NCBI RefSeq assembly: GCF_051401765.1
Contig: NW_027480505.1
Coordinates: 62,001-126,000 of the forward strand
DNA length: 64,000 nucleotides
Direction: 5' to 3'
Source of the DNA: Calliopsis andreniformis
Taxonomy: Eukaryota > Arthropoda > Insecta > Hymenoptera > Andrenidae
Shown: positions 52,054 through 64,000 of the stretch, piece by piece
Numbering within the stretch: position 1 is the stretch's first letter
How the letters are laid out: each line of letters opens with the position of its first letter
Made by a program: the position numbers and the translations under genes
Notes under the pieces: generated by a model
Told to the model about the DNA's origin: nothing
What the model saw: the letters and a program-made list of their open reading frames with translations, nothing else
Database searches by the model: none

Positions 52054-54032
52054 AAGAAGTCAAAGCCAGAAGCATAAAATACGATATAAATACAACAGCT
52101 TTTCCAACGTATAAAACGAATAATTGCTACCAGTGTGAAAGTTATGGTCACTTCTACGTACCGGGATACCTAGGCTTCACTCTAGGACGTCGCTCCATCA
52201 GATCGAATAGTTAGAGCCTTAGAAGTCGACGCCAGAAGCATAAAATACAGTAAAGACGCAACTGTTTTTCCATCGTATGACAGGAATAATTGCAACAAGC
52301 GTGAAGGTAATGGTCATTTCTACGTTCTGGGCAACCTAGGCTTCGCCATACGGCGTTGTTCCACCAGATCGAATAGTTAGGACCTAAGAAGTGAACGCCA
52401 GAAGCATAAAATACGATATAAATACAACAGTTTTTTCATCGTATAAAACGAATAATTGCAACCAGTATGAAAGTTATGGTCATTTCTACTTTCCGGGCAA
52501 CCTAGGCTTCACCCTAGGGCATAGCTCCCACAGATTGAATAGTTAGGGCCTTAGAAGTCAATGCCCGAAGCATAAAATGCAATAAAAATACAACAGTTTT
52601 TCCATCATATAACAGGAATAATTGCAACTAGTTTGAAAGTGATGGTCATTTCTATGTTCCGGGCAACCTAGGCTTCACTCTAGGGCGTTGCTCCACCAGA
52701 TCGAATAGTTAGGGCCTATGAAGTGAACGCCAGAGGCATAAAATACAATATATATATAACAGTCTTTCCATCGTATAAAACGAAAGATAGCAACCAGTGT
52801 GAAAGTTATGGTCATTTCTACGTTCCGGGCAACCTCAGCTTCACTCTAGGGCGTTGCTCCACTAGATCGAACAGCTAGGGCCATAGAAGTCAACGCCAGA
52901 AGAATAAAATACAATATAAATACAACAGTTTTTCCATCGTATAAAACGAATGATTGCAACCAGGATGAAACTTATGCTCATTTCTACTTTCCGAGCAACC
53001 TAGGCTTCACTCTAGGGCGTGGCTCCAACAGATTGAATAGTTAGGGCCTTAGAAGTCAACGCCAGAAGCATAAAATACAATATAAGTACAACAGGATTTC
53101 CATCGTATAAAACGAATAATTGCAACCAGTATGAAACTTATGGTCATTTCTACTTTCTGAGAAACCTAGGCTTCCCTCTAGGGCGTCGCTCCACTAGATC
53201 GAATAGTTAGGGCCTAAGAAGTCAACGCCAGAAGCATAAAATACAATATAAATACAACAGCTTTGACATCGTATAAAATGAATAATTGCAAACAGTGTGA
53301 AAGATATGGACATTTCTACGTTCCGGGCAACCTAGGGTTCACTGTATGGCGTTCTTCCACGACATCGAATAGCTACGGCCTCAGAAGTCAACGCCTGAAG
53401 TATAAAATACGATATAAATACAACAGCTTTTCCATCGTATAAAACGAATAATTGCAACCAGTGTGAAAGTTATGGTCATTTCTACATTTCGAGCAATCGT
53501 GGCTTTACCCTAGGGCGTTGCTCCACCTGATCGAATAGTTAGGGCCTTAGAAGTCAACGCCAAAAGCATAAAACACAATATAAATACAACAGTTTTTCCA
53601 CCATATAAAACGAATAATTGCAACCTGTAAGAAAGTTATGGTCATTTCTACATTTCGAGCAACATAGGCTTCACTCTAGGGCGTTGCTCCACCTGATCGA
53701 ATAGTTAGGGCCTTAGAAGTCAACGCCAGAAGCATAAAATACAATATAAATACAACAGTTTTTCCACCATATAAAACGAATAATTGCAACCAGTATGAAA
53801 GTTATGGTCATTCCTACTTTCCGGGCAACCTAGTCTTCACCCTAGGGCGTTGCTCCAACAGATTGAATAGTTAGGGCCTTAGATGTCAATGCCCGAAGCA
53901 TAAAATGCAATAGAAATACAACAGTTTTTCCATCATATAACAGGAATAATTGCAACCAGTTTGAAAGTGATGGTCATTTCTACGTACCGGGCAACCTAGG
54001 CTTCACTCTAGGGCGTTGCTCCACCAGATCGA

Positions 54033-54696
54033 ATAGTTAGGGCCTAAGAAGTCAACGCCAGAAGCATAAAATACAATATAAATACAACATATTTTCAATC
54101 GTATAAAACGAATAATTGCAACCAGTGTGAAAGTTATGGTCATTTCTACGTTCCGGGCAACCTAGGCTTCACTCTAGGGCGTTGCTCCACCAGATCGAAT
54201 AGTTAGGGCCTTAGAAGTCAACGCCAGAAGTATAAAATACAATAAAGATGCAACAGTTTTTCCATCGTTTTACAGGAATAACTGCAACCAGTGTGAATGT
54301 ACTGGTCATTTCTACGTTCCGGATAACCTAGGCTTCACGCTAGGGCGTTGTTCCACCAGATCGAACAGTTAGGGCCTAAGAAGTCAACGCCAGAAGCATA
54401 AAATACAATATAAATACAACATATTTTCAATCGTATAAAACGAATAATTGCAACCAGTGTGAAAGTTATGGTCATTTCTACGTTCCGGGCAACCTAGGCT
54501 TCACTCTAGGGCGTTGCTCCACCAGATCGAATAGTTAGGGCCTTAGAAGTCAACGCCAGAAGTATAAAATACAATAAAGATGCAACAGTTTTTCCATCGT
54601 TTTACAGGAATAACTGCAACCAGTGTGAATGTACTGGTCATTTCTACGTTCCGGATAACCTAGGCTTCACTCTAGGGCGTTGTTCCACCAGATCGA
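54033..54696 (-). repeat. Two-monomer tandem duplication (332 bp, two copies)
   Basis: The rare ATATTTTCAATCG variant is at 54,089 and 54,421, exactly 332 bp apart. The full dimers, about 54,033-54,364 and 54,365-54,696, look almost identical by eye (CACGCTAGG versus CACTCTAGG is one difference). This is a candidate for one of the youngest amplification events here. Confidence 0.9.
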
Positions 54697-56242
54697 ACAG
54701 CTAGGGCCTTAGAAGTCAACGCCCGAAGCATAAAATACAAAATAAATAAAACAGTTTTTCCATCGTATAAAACGAATAATTGCTACCAGTGTGAAAGTTA
54801 TGGTCATTTCTACGTTCCGCGCAACCTGGGCTTTACCCTAGGGCGTTGTTCCACGAGATGGAATAACTAGGGACTTAGAATTCAACGCCATAAGAATAAA
54901 ATACATTATAAACATAACAGTTTTTCCATCGTATAAATCGAATAATAGCAACCAGTGTGAAAGTTCTGGTCATTTCGACGTTCTGGGCAACCTAGGCTTC
55001 ACTCAAGGGTGTTGCTCCACCAGATCGAATAGTTAGGGCCTTAGAAGTCAACGCCAGGAGCATAAGAAACAATAAAAATACAAGAGTCTTTTCATCGTAT
55101 TACAGGAATAATTGCAATAAGCGTGAAAGTATTGATCATTTCGGCGTTTCGGGCATCCTAGACTTAACTCTGATGCATTGCTAGTCCAGATCGAATAGCT
55201 GCGGCCTAAGAAGTCAATGCCAGAAGCATAAAATACCATATAAATACAACAGCTTTGGCATCGAATAAATTAATAATTGCAAACAGTGTGAAAGATATGG
55301 TCATTTCTACGTTCCGGTCAACCTAGGCTTCATTCTAGGGCGTTGGTCCACCAGATCAAACAGTTAGGGTCATAGAAGACAACGCCCGAAACATAAAATA
55401 CAAAATAAATCGAACAGGTTTTCCATTGTATAAAACGAATAATTGCTACCAGTGTGAAAGTTCTGGTCATTTCGACGTTCCGGGCAACCTAGGCTTCACC
55501 CTTGGGCGTTGCTCCAACAGATCGAATAGTTAGGGCCTAAGAAGTCAACGCCAGAAGCATAAAATACAATATAAATATAACAGTTTTTCCATCGTATAAC
55601 AGGAATAATTGCAACCAGTGTGAATGTAATGGTCATTTCTAGGTTCCGGGCAACCTAGGTTTCACTCTAGGGCGTTGGTCCGCCAGGTCGAGTAGTTAGG
55701 GCCTAAGAAGTCAACGGCAGAAGCATAAAATACAATATAAATAGAACAGTTTTTCCATTGTATAAAACGAATAATTGCTACCAGTGTGAAAGTTATGGTC
55801 ATTTCTACGTTCCGCGCAACCTGGGCTTTACTCTAGGGCGTTGTTCCACCAGATGGAATAGTTAGGGGCTAAGAAGTCAACGCCAGAAGCATAAAATACT
55901 ATATAAATACAACGGCTTTTGCATCGTATAAAACAAATAATTGCAACCAGTGTGAAAGTTATGGTCATTTCAACGTTCCGGGCAACCTAGGCTTCACCCT
56001 AGGCCGTTGTTCCACCAGATCGAATAGTTAGGTCCTAAGAAGTGAACGGCAGAAGCATAAAATGCAATAAAAGTACAACAGTTTTTCCATCGTATAGCAG
56101 GAATAATTTGCAACCAGTGTGATAGTAGTGGTCATTTCTACGTTCCGGGCAACCCAGGTTTCACTCCAGGGCGTTGCTGCACCAGATCGAATAGTTACGG
56201 CCTAAGAAGTCAACGCCAGAAGCATAAAATACGATGAAGATG

Positions 56243-59200
56243 CAACAGTTTTTCCATCGTATAAAACGAATAATTGCAATCAGTGTGAAAGATATGGTCA
56301 TTTCTACATTCCGAGTAACCCAGGCTTCACTCTAGGGCGTTGCTCCACCTGATCGAACAGTTAGGGCCTAAGAAGTCAACGCCAGAAGCATAAAATACGA
56401 TATGGATACAACAGCTTTTCCGTCGTATAAAAGGAATAATTGCAATCAGTGTGCAAGTAATGGTCATTACTACGTTCCGGGCAACCTAGGCTTCACTCTA
56501 CGGCGTTGTTCCACCCGATGGAATAGTTAGGGCCTAAGAAGTCAGCGCCAGAAGCATAAAATACAATATAAATGTAACGGTTTTTCCATCGAATAAAACG
56601 AATAAAAGCCACCAGTGTGAAGGTTATGGTCATTTCTGTGTTCCGGGCAACCTAAGCTTCACTCTAGGGCGTTGCACCACCAGATCGAACAGTTAGTGCC
56701 TTAGAAGTCCACGCCAGAAGCATAAAATACAATATAAATACAACAGTTTTTCCATCGTATAAAACGAATAATTGCAACCAGTATGAAAGTCATGGTCATT
56801 TCTACGTTCCAGGAAACCAAGGCTTCTCTCTAGGGCGTTGCTCCAGCAGATCGAATAGTTAGGGCCTCAGAAGTCAACGCCAGAAGCATAAAATACGATA
56901 TAAATACAACAGTTTTTCCATCGTATAAACCGGATAATTGCAACCAGTATGAAAGTTATGGTCATTTCTACTTTCCGGGCACCCTAGGCTTCACTCTAGG
57001 GCGTTGCTCCACCATATCGAATACTTATTGCCTTAGAAGTCAACGCCAGAAGCATAAAATACAATATAAATACAACAGTTTTTCCATCGTTTAATAGGTA
57101 TAATTGCAACCAGTTTGAAAGTTAAGGTCATTTCTACTTTCCGGGCAACCTAGGCTTCACCCTAGTGCGTAGCTCCACCAGATGGAATAGTTAGTGCCTT
57201 AGAAGTCAACACCAGGAGCATAAAATACAATATAAATGCAACAGCTTTTCCATCGTATAACAGGAATAATTGCAACCAGTTTGAAAGTTATGGTCATTTC
57301 TACTTGCCGGGCAACCTAGGCTTCACCCTAGGGCGTTGTTCTACCCGATAGAATAGTTAGGGCCTAAGAAGTGAACGCCAGAAGCATAAAATACAATATA
57401 AATACAACAGTTTTTCCATCGTATAAAACGAATAATTGCAACCAGAGTGAAAGGTATGGTCAATTCTACGTTCCGGGCACCCTAGGCTTCACTCTAGGGC
57501 GTTGCTCCACCATATCGAATACTTATTGCCTTAGAAGTCAACGCCAAAAGCATAAAATACAATATAAATACAACAGTTTTTCCATCGTATAACAGGTATA
57601 ATTGCAACCAGTTTGAAAGTTAAGGTCATTTCTACTTTCCGGGCAACCTAGGCTTCACCCTAGTGCGTAGCTCCACCAGATGGAATAATTAGTGCCTTAG
57701 AAGTCAACACCAGGAGAATAAAATACAATATAAATGCAACAGCTTTTCCATCGTATAACAGGAATAATTGCAACCAGTTTGAAAGTTATGGTCATTTCTA
57801 CTTGCCGGGCAACCTAGGCTTCACCCTAGGGCGTTGTTCTACCCGACCGAATAGTTAGGGCCTAAGAAGTGAACGCCAGAAGCATAAAATACAATATAAA
57901 TGCAACAGTTTTTCCATCGTATAAAACGAATAATTGCAACCAGAGTGAAAGTTATGGTCACTTCTACGTTCCGGGCAACCTAGGCTTCACCCTAGGATGT
58001 GGCTCCACCATATCGAATAGTTAGGGGCTTAGAAGTCAACACCCGAAGCATAAAATACAATAAAAATGTAACAGTTTTTCCACCGTATAACAGGAATAAT
58101 TGCAAACAGTGCGAAGGTAATGGTCATTTCTACGTTCCGTGCAACCTAGGCTTCACTCTAGGGCGTTGGTCCACCAGATCGAATAGTTGGTGCCTTAGAA
58201 GTCAACGTCAGAAGCATAAAATGCAATATAAATACAACAGTTTTTCCATCGTATAAAACGAATAATTGCAACCCACTATGAAAGTTATGGACATTTCTAC
58301 TTTCCGGGCAACATAGGCTTCACCCTAGGGCGTTGCTCCAACAGATTGAATAGTTAGGGCCTTAGAAGTCAACGCCCGAAGCATAAAATGCAATAAAAAT
58401 ACAACAGTTTTTCCATCGTATAAAACGAATAATTGCAATCAGTGTGAAAGATATGGTCATTTCCACATTCCGAGTAACCCAGGCTTCACTCTAGGGCGTT
58501 GCTCCACCTGATCGAACAGTTAGGGCCTAAGAAGTCAACGCCAGAAGCATAAAATACGATATGGATACAACAGCTTTTCCGTCGTATAAAAGGAATAATT
58601 GCAATCAGTGTGCAAGTAATGGTCATTACTACGTTCCGGCCAACCTAGGCTTCACTCTACGGCGTTGTTCCACCCGATGGAATAGTTAGGGCCTAAGAAG
58701 TCAGCGCCAGAAGCATAAAATACAATATAAATGTAACGGTTTTTCCATCGAATAAAACGAATAAAAGCCACCAGTGTGAAGGTTATGGTCATTTCTGTGT
58801 TCCGGGCAACCTAAGCTTCACTCTAGGGCGTTGCACCACCAGATCGAACAGTTAGTGCCTTAGAAGTCCACGCCAGAAGCATAAAATACAATATAAATAC
58901 AACAGTTTTTCCATCGTATAAAACGAATAATTGCAACCAGTATGAAAGTCATGGTCATTTCTACGTTCCAGGAAACCAAGGCTTCTCTCTAGGGCGTTGC
59001 TCCAGCAGATCGAATAGTTAGGGCCTCAGAAGTCAACGCCAGAAGCATAAAATACGATATAAATACAACAGTTTTTCCATCGTATAAACCGGATAATAGC
59101 AACCAGTATGAAAGTTATGGTCATTTCTACTTTCCGGGCACCCTAGGCTTCACTCTAGGGCGTTGCTCCACCATATCGAATACTTATTGCCTTAGAAGTC

Positions 59201-60298
59201 AACGCCAGAAGCATAAAATACAATATAAATACAACAGTTTTTCCATCGTATAATAGGTATAATTGCAACCAGTTTGAAAGTTAAGGTCATTTCTACTTTC
59301 CGGGCAACCTAGGCTTCACCCTAGTGCGTAGCTCCACCAGATGGAATAGTTAGTGCCTTAGAAGTCAACACCAGGAGCATAAAATACAATATAAATGCAA
59401 CAGCTTTTCCATCGTATAACAGGAATAATTGCAACCAGTTTGAAAGTTATGGTCATTTCTACTTGCCGGGCAACCTAGGCTTCACCCTAGGGCGTTGTTC
59501 TACCCGATCGAATAGTTAGGGCCTAAGAAGTGAACGCCAGAAGCATAAAATACAATATAAATACAACAGTTTTTCCATCGTATAAAACGAATAATTGCAA
59601 CCAGAGTGAAAGGTATGGTCAATTCTACGTTCCGGGCACCCTAGGCTTCACTCTAGGGCGTTGCTCCACCATATCGAATACTTATTGCCTTAGAAGTCAA
59701 CGCCAAAAGCATAAAATACAATATAAATACAACAGTTTTTCCATCGTATAACAGGTATAATTGCAACCAGTTTGAAAGTTAAGGTCATTTCTACTTTCCG
59801 GGCAACCTAGGCTTCACCCTAGTGCGTAGCTCCACCAGATGGAATAATTAGTGCCTTAGAAGTCAACACCAGGAGAATAAAATACAATATAAATGCAACA
59901 CCTTTTCCATCGTATAACAGGAATAATTGCAACCAGTTTGAAAGTTATGGTCATTTCTACTTGCCGGGCATCCTAGGCTTCACCCTAGGGCGTTGTTCTA
60001 CCCGACCGAATAGTTAGGGCCTAAGAAGTGAACGCCAGAAGCATAAAATACAATATAAATACAACAGTTTTTCCATCGTATAAAACGAATAATTGCAACC
60101 AGAGTGAAAGTTATGGTCATTTCTACGTTCCGGGCAACCTAGGCTTCACCCTAGGATGTGGCTCCACCATATCGAATAGTTAGGGGCTTAGGAGTCAACA
60201 CCCGAAGCATAAAGTACAATAAAAATAGAACAGTTTTTCCACCGTATAACAGGAATAATTGCAAACAGTGCGAAGGTAATGGTCATTTCTACGTTCCG
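56243..60298 (-). repeat. 13-monomer repeat (period 2,159 bp; homologous parts about 1.9 kb each)
   Basis: About 56,243-58,139 is repeated at 58,402-60,298; CAGTGTGAAAGATATGG is at 56,281 and 58,440. The period is 13 x 166 plus the extra C near 58,272. The copies look near-identical. A third start of the same block appears at about 63,716, and runs off the window end. Confidence 0.9.
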
Positions 60299-61974
60299 GG
60301 AAACCAAGGCTTCACTCTAGGGCGTTGCTCCAACAGATCGAATAGTTAGGGCCTCAGAAGTCAACGCCAGAAGCATAAAATACAATATAAATACAACAGC
60401 TTTTCCATCGTATAAAACGAATAATTGCAACCACTATGAAAGTTATGGTCATTTCTACTTTCCGGGCAACCTCGGCTTCACCCTTGGGCGATGCTCCACC
60501 AGATCGAATAGTTAGGGCCTTAGAAGTCAACGCGCGAAACATAAAACACAAAATAAATAGAACAGTTTTTCCATTGAATAAGTCGAATAATTGCTACCAG
60601 TGTGAAAGTTATGGTCATTTCTACGTTCCGGGCAACCTAGGCTTCACCCTAGTGCGTTGTTCCACCAGATCGAATAGTTAAGGCCTAAGAAGTGAACGCC
60701 AGAAGCATAAAATGCAATATAGATACAACAGTTTTTCCATCGTATAAAACGAATAATTGCAACCAGTGTGAAAGTTATGGTCATTTCTACGTTCCGGGCA
60801 ACATAGGCTTCACTCAAGGGCGTTGCTCCAACAGATCGAATAGTTGGTGCCTTACATGTCAACGTCAGAAGCATAAAATACAGTATAAATACAACAGTTT
60901 TTCCATCGTATAAAACGAATAATTGCAACCAGTGTGAAAGTTATGGTCATTAATACGTTCCGGGCAACCTAGGCTTCACCCTAGGATGTGGCTCCACCAT
61001 ATCGAATAGTTAGGGGCTTAGAAGTCAACACCCGAACCATAAAATACAATAAAAATACAACAGTTTTTCCACCGTATAACAGGAATAATTGCGAACAGTG
61101 CGAAGGTAATGGTCATTTCTACGTTCCGTGCAACCTAGGCTTCACTCTAGGGCGTTGGTCCACCAGATCGAGTAGTTGGTGCCTTAGAAGTCAACGTCAG
61201 AAGCATAAAATGCAATATAAATACAACAGTTTTTCAATCGTATAAAACGAATAATTGCAACCAGTATGAAAGCTATGGACATTTCTACTTTCCGGGCAAC
61301 ATAGGCTTCACCCTAGGGCGTTGCTCCAACAGATTGAATAGTTAGGGCCTTAGAAGTCAACGCCCGAAGCATAAAATACAATATAAATACAACAGTTTTT
61401 CCATCGTATAACAGGAATAATTGCAACCAGTATGAAAGTTATGGTCATTTCTACTTGCCGGGCTACCTAGGCTTCACCCTAGGGCGTTGTTCTACCCGAT
61501 CGAATAGTTAGTGCCTTAGAAGTCAACGTCAGAAGCATAAAATACAGTATAAATACAACAGTTCTTCCATCGTATAAAACGAATAATTGCAACCAGTATG
61601 AAAGTTATGGACATATCTACTTTCCAGGCAACCTAGGCTTCACCCTAGGGCGTTGCTCCACTAGATCGTGTAGTTAGGGCCTTAGAAGTCAACGCGCGAA
61701 ACATAAATCACAAAATAAATAGAACAGTTTTTCCATTGTATAAATCGAATAATTGCTACCAGTGTGAAAGTTATGGCCATTTCTACGTCCCGGGAAACCT
61801 AGGCTTCACCCTAGTGCGTTGTTCCACCAGATCGAATAGTTAAGGCCTAAGAAGTGAACGCCAGAAGCATAAAATACAATATAAATACAACCGTTTTTCC
61901 ATCGTATAAACCGGATAATTGCAACCAGTATGAAAGTTATGGTCGTTTCTACTTTCCGGGCACCCTAGGCTTCA

Positions 61975-63302
61975 ATCTAGGGCGTTGCTCCACCATATCG
62001 AATACTTATTGCCTTAGAAGTCAACGCCAGAAGCATAAAATACAATATAAATACAACAGTTTTTCCATCGTATAACAGGAATAATTGCAACCAGTTTGAA
62101 AGTTATGGTCATTTCTACTTTCCGGGCAACCTAGGCTTCACCCTAGTGCGTAGCTCCACCAGATCGAATAGTTAGTGCCTTAGAAGTCAACGTCAGAAGC
62201 ATAAAATACAGTATAAATACAACAGTTCTTCCATCGTATAAAACGAATAATTGCAACCACTATGAAAGTTATGGTCATTTCTACTGTCCGGGCAGCCTAG
62301 GCTTCACCCTAGGGCGTTGCTCCACCGGATCGAATAGCTAGGGCCTTAGAAGTCAGCGCCAGAAGCATAAGGTACAATATAAATACAACAGCTTTTACAT
62401 CGTATAACAGGAACAATAGCAACCAGGGTGAAAGATATGGTCATTTCTACGTTCCGGGCAAGCTAGGCTTCACTCTATGGCGTTGCTCCACCAGATCGAA
62501 TAGTTAGGGCCCAAGAAGTCAACGCCAGAAGCATAAAATACAATATAAATGCAACAGCTTTTCCATCGTATAACATGAATAATTGCAAAGAGTGTGAAAG
62601 TAATGGTCATTTCTACGTTCCGGGCAACCTAGGTTTCACTCTAGGGCGTTGCTCCACCATATCGAATACTTATTGCCTTAGAAGTCAACGCCAGAAGCAT
62701 AAAATACAATATAAATACAACAGTTGTTCCATCGTATAACAGGAATAATTGCAACCAGTTTGAAAGTTATGGTCATTTCTACTTTCCGGGCAACCTAGGC
62801 TTCACCCTAGTGCGTAGCTCCACCAGATCGAATAGTTAGTGCCTTAGAAGTCAACGTCAGAAGCATAAAATACTGTATAAATACAACAGTTCTTCCATCG
62901 TATAAAACGAATAATTGCAACCACTATTAAAGTTATGGCCATTTCTACTATCCGGGCAACCTAGGCTTCACCCTAGGGCGTTGCTCCACCGGATCGAATA
63001 GTTAGGGCCTTAGGAGCCAACGCCAGAAGCATAAGGTACAATATAAATACAACAGCTTTTACATCGTATAACAGGAACAATAGCAACCAGTGTGAAAGAT
63101 ATGGTCATTTCTACGTTCCGGGCAAGCTAGGCGTCACTCTATGGCGTTGCTCCACCAGATCGAATAGTTAGGGCCCAAGAAGTCAACGCCAGAAGCATAA
63201 AATACAATATAAATGCAACAGCTTTTCCATCGTATAAAATGAATAATTGCAAAGAGTGTGAAAGTAACGGTCATTTCTACGTTCCGGACAACCTAGGTTT
63301 CA
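61975..63302 (-). repeat. Four-monomer tandem duplication (664 bp, two copies)
   Basis: ATAAGGTACAATATAAATAC is at 62,367 and 63,031, 664 bp (4 x 166) apart. Both copies contain AACAGGAACAATAGC and GCAAAGAGTGTGAAAG. Copies are about 61,975-62,638 and 62,639-63,302. Confidence 0.85.
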
Positions 63303-63344
63303 CTCTAGGGCGTTGCTCCACCAGATCGAATAGTTAGTGCGTTA

Positions 63345-64000
63345 GAAGTCAACGTCAGAAGCATAAAATACTATATAAATACAACGGCTTTTGCATCGTA
63401 TAAAACAAATAATTGCAACCAGTGTGAAAGTTATGGTCATTTCAACGTTCCGGGCAACCTAGGCTTCACCCTAGACCGTTGTTCCACCAGATCGAATAGT
63501 TAGGTCCTAAGAAGTGAACGGCAGAAGCATAAAATGCAATAAAAGTACAACAGTTTTTCCATCGTATAGCAGGAATAATTTGCAACCAGTGTGATAGTAG
63601 TGGTCATTTCTACGTTCCGGGCAACCCAGGTTTCACTCCAGGGCGTTGCTCCACCAGATCGAATAGTTACGGCCTAAGAAGTCAACGCCAGAAGCATAAA
63701 ATACGATGAAGATGCAACAGTTTTTCCATCGTATAAAACGAATAATTGCAATCAGTGTGAAAGATATGGTCATTTCCACATTCCGAGTAACCCAGGCTTC
63801 ACTCTAGGGCGTTGCTCCACCTGATCGAACAGTTAGGGCCTAAGAAGTCAACGCCAGAAGCATAAAATACGATATGGATACAACAGCTTTTCCGTCGTAT
63901 AAAAGGAATAATTGCAATCAGTGTGCAAGTAATGGTCATTACTACGTTCCGGCCAACCTAGGCTTCACTCTACGGCGTTGTTCCACCCGATGGAATAGTT
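63345..64000 (-). repeat. Copy of 55,873-56,528 reaching the window end
   Basis: ATAAAATACTATATAAATAC is at 55,891 and 63,363 (7,472 bp, 45 monomers plus 2). Both carry the extra T in GAATAATTTGC (56,101 and 63,573). The end of the window resembles the 58,6xx copy more closely (GGCCAACC), so this is a mosaic of the two. Confidence 0.85.

Larger units (their letters stand above)
39931..64000 (-). repeat. 166-bp satellite array, right arm (about 145 monomers, inverted)
   Basis: The same monomer as the left arm, read as its reverse complement: GGCAACCTAGGCTTCAC recurs every 166 bp. From CCTAGGCTTC at 40,049 to the last copy at 63,957 is 144 monomers plus 4 bp. I found indels that sum to this: -1 near 43,226, +1 near 48,641, +1 near 49,472, +1 near 50,263, -1 near 55,268, +1 near 56,108, +1 near 58,272 and +1 near 63,580. 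The array runs off the window end in the middle of a monomer. I saw no genes, transposons or spacers. Open frames of up to 85 codons recur in identical form in copied monomers and end within one or two repeats. Monomer variants are largely different from those of the left arm, although rare subtypes are shared. Confidence 0.98.

Noticed and set aside
1..64000. About forty-five open frames of 60-113 codons on both strands, several identical in sequence
   Set aside because: All are translations of the satellite. They recur wherever the same monomers recur. The 166-bp unit is not a multiple of three, so the frame shifts at each unit, and stops follow within one or two units. No promoter context, codon bias or family match supports a gene.
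1..64000. One TTAGGG or CCCTAA hexamer in many monomers
   Set aside because: It occurs at most once per 166 bp within GTTAGGGCC and never in tandem, so it is not telomeric sequence.
1..64000. CRISPR-like regular repeats
   Set aside because: The units are contiguous with no unique spacers, and the period is 166 bp. This is a tandem satellite.
1..64000. Transposon insertions, tRNA, rRNA or other RNA genes
   Set aside because: The 166-bp phase is unbroken except for 1-bp indels and the single flip, which leaves no room for inserted elements.
1..64000. Assignment to a named centromere satellite with a 166-bp unit from a particular plant or animal
   Set aside because: Length alone is not diagnostic and I cannot recall a matching sequence. 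A search of the consensus against repeat databases would decide it.

Overview
The whole 64-kb window is one block of satellite DNA. From end to end it consists of a tandemly repeated monomer of 166 bp, about 385 copies, with no unique sequence between copies. The monomer is about 41% GC. I see no protein-coding gene, RNA gene, transposon, simple-sequence tract or CRISPR array. The longest open frames are only about 60-113 codons, are read through the satellite itself on both strands, and recur wherever the same monomers recur, so I annotate none as a gene. A long homogeneous array of 166-bp (chromatosome-length) units with nested higher-order repeats is typical of centromeric or pericentromeric satellite in a eukaryote. 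I cannot match it from memory to a named family or assign a species. Similar-length satellites are known in both plants and animals.

Layout. Positions 1-39,930 hold about 240 monomers in one orientation, defined here as plus, with consensus position 1 at the G of GAAGCCTAGG. At 39,930/39,931 the orientation flips in a single step, and 39,931-64,000 holds about 145 monomers in reverse complement. The junction has no spacer, only a 2-bp GG overlap, and the two arms meet at unrelated phases of the monomer.

Higher-order structure. Both arms are mosaics of multi-monomer blocks copied at whole-monomer spacings. In the left arm there is a 16-monomer (2,656 bp) near-perfect tandem duplication (5.6-10.9 kb), a 32-monomer (5,312 bp) repeat (16.9-25.9 kb) and a long block of about 5 kb copied 12.8 kb away (21.5-26.7 and 34.3-39.2 kb). 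These copies differ by clean losses of one or two monomers. In the right arm there are tandem duplications of 2, 3, 4, 5 and 13 monomers. Parts of the left arm alternate strictly between two monomer types: one has TTCGTTTTATACGATGG, the other TTCCTGTTATATGATGG at the same site. This parallels the box/no-box alternation of primate alpha satellite.

Length control. Monomer phase drifts by only -1 bp over 39.9 kb and +4 bp over 24 kb. Fifteen single-base indels that I located by eye account for this drift exactly. I found no indel larger than 1 bp except whole monomers.

No genes work together here. Any function would be structural: nucleosome phasing, centromeric chromatin, or a binding site or DNA fold repeated in each monomer. 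Identities and boundaries given here are by-eye comparisons, with boundaries accurate to perhaps 10-40 bp.
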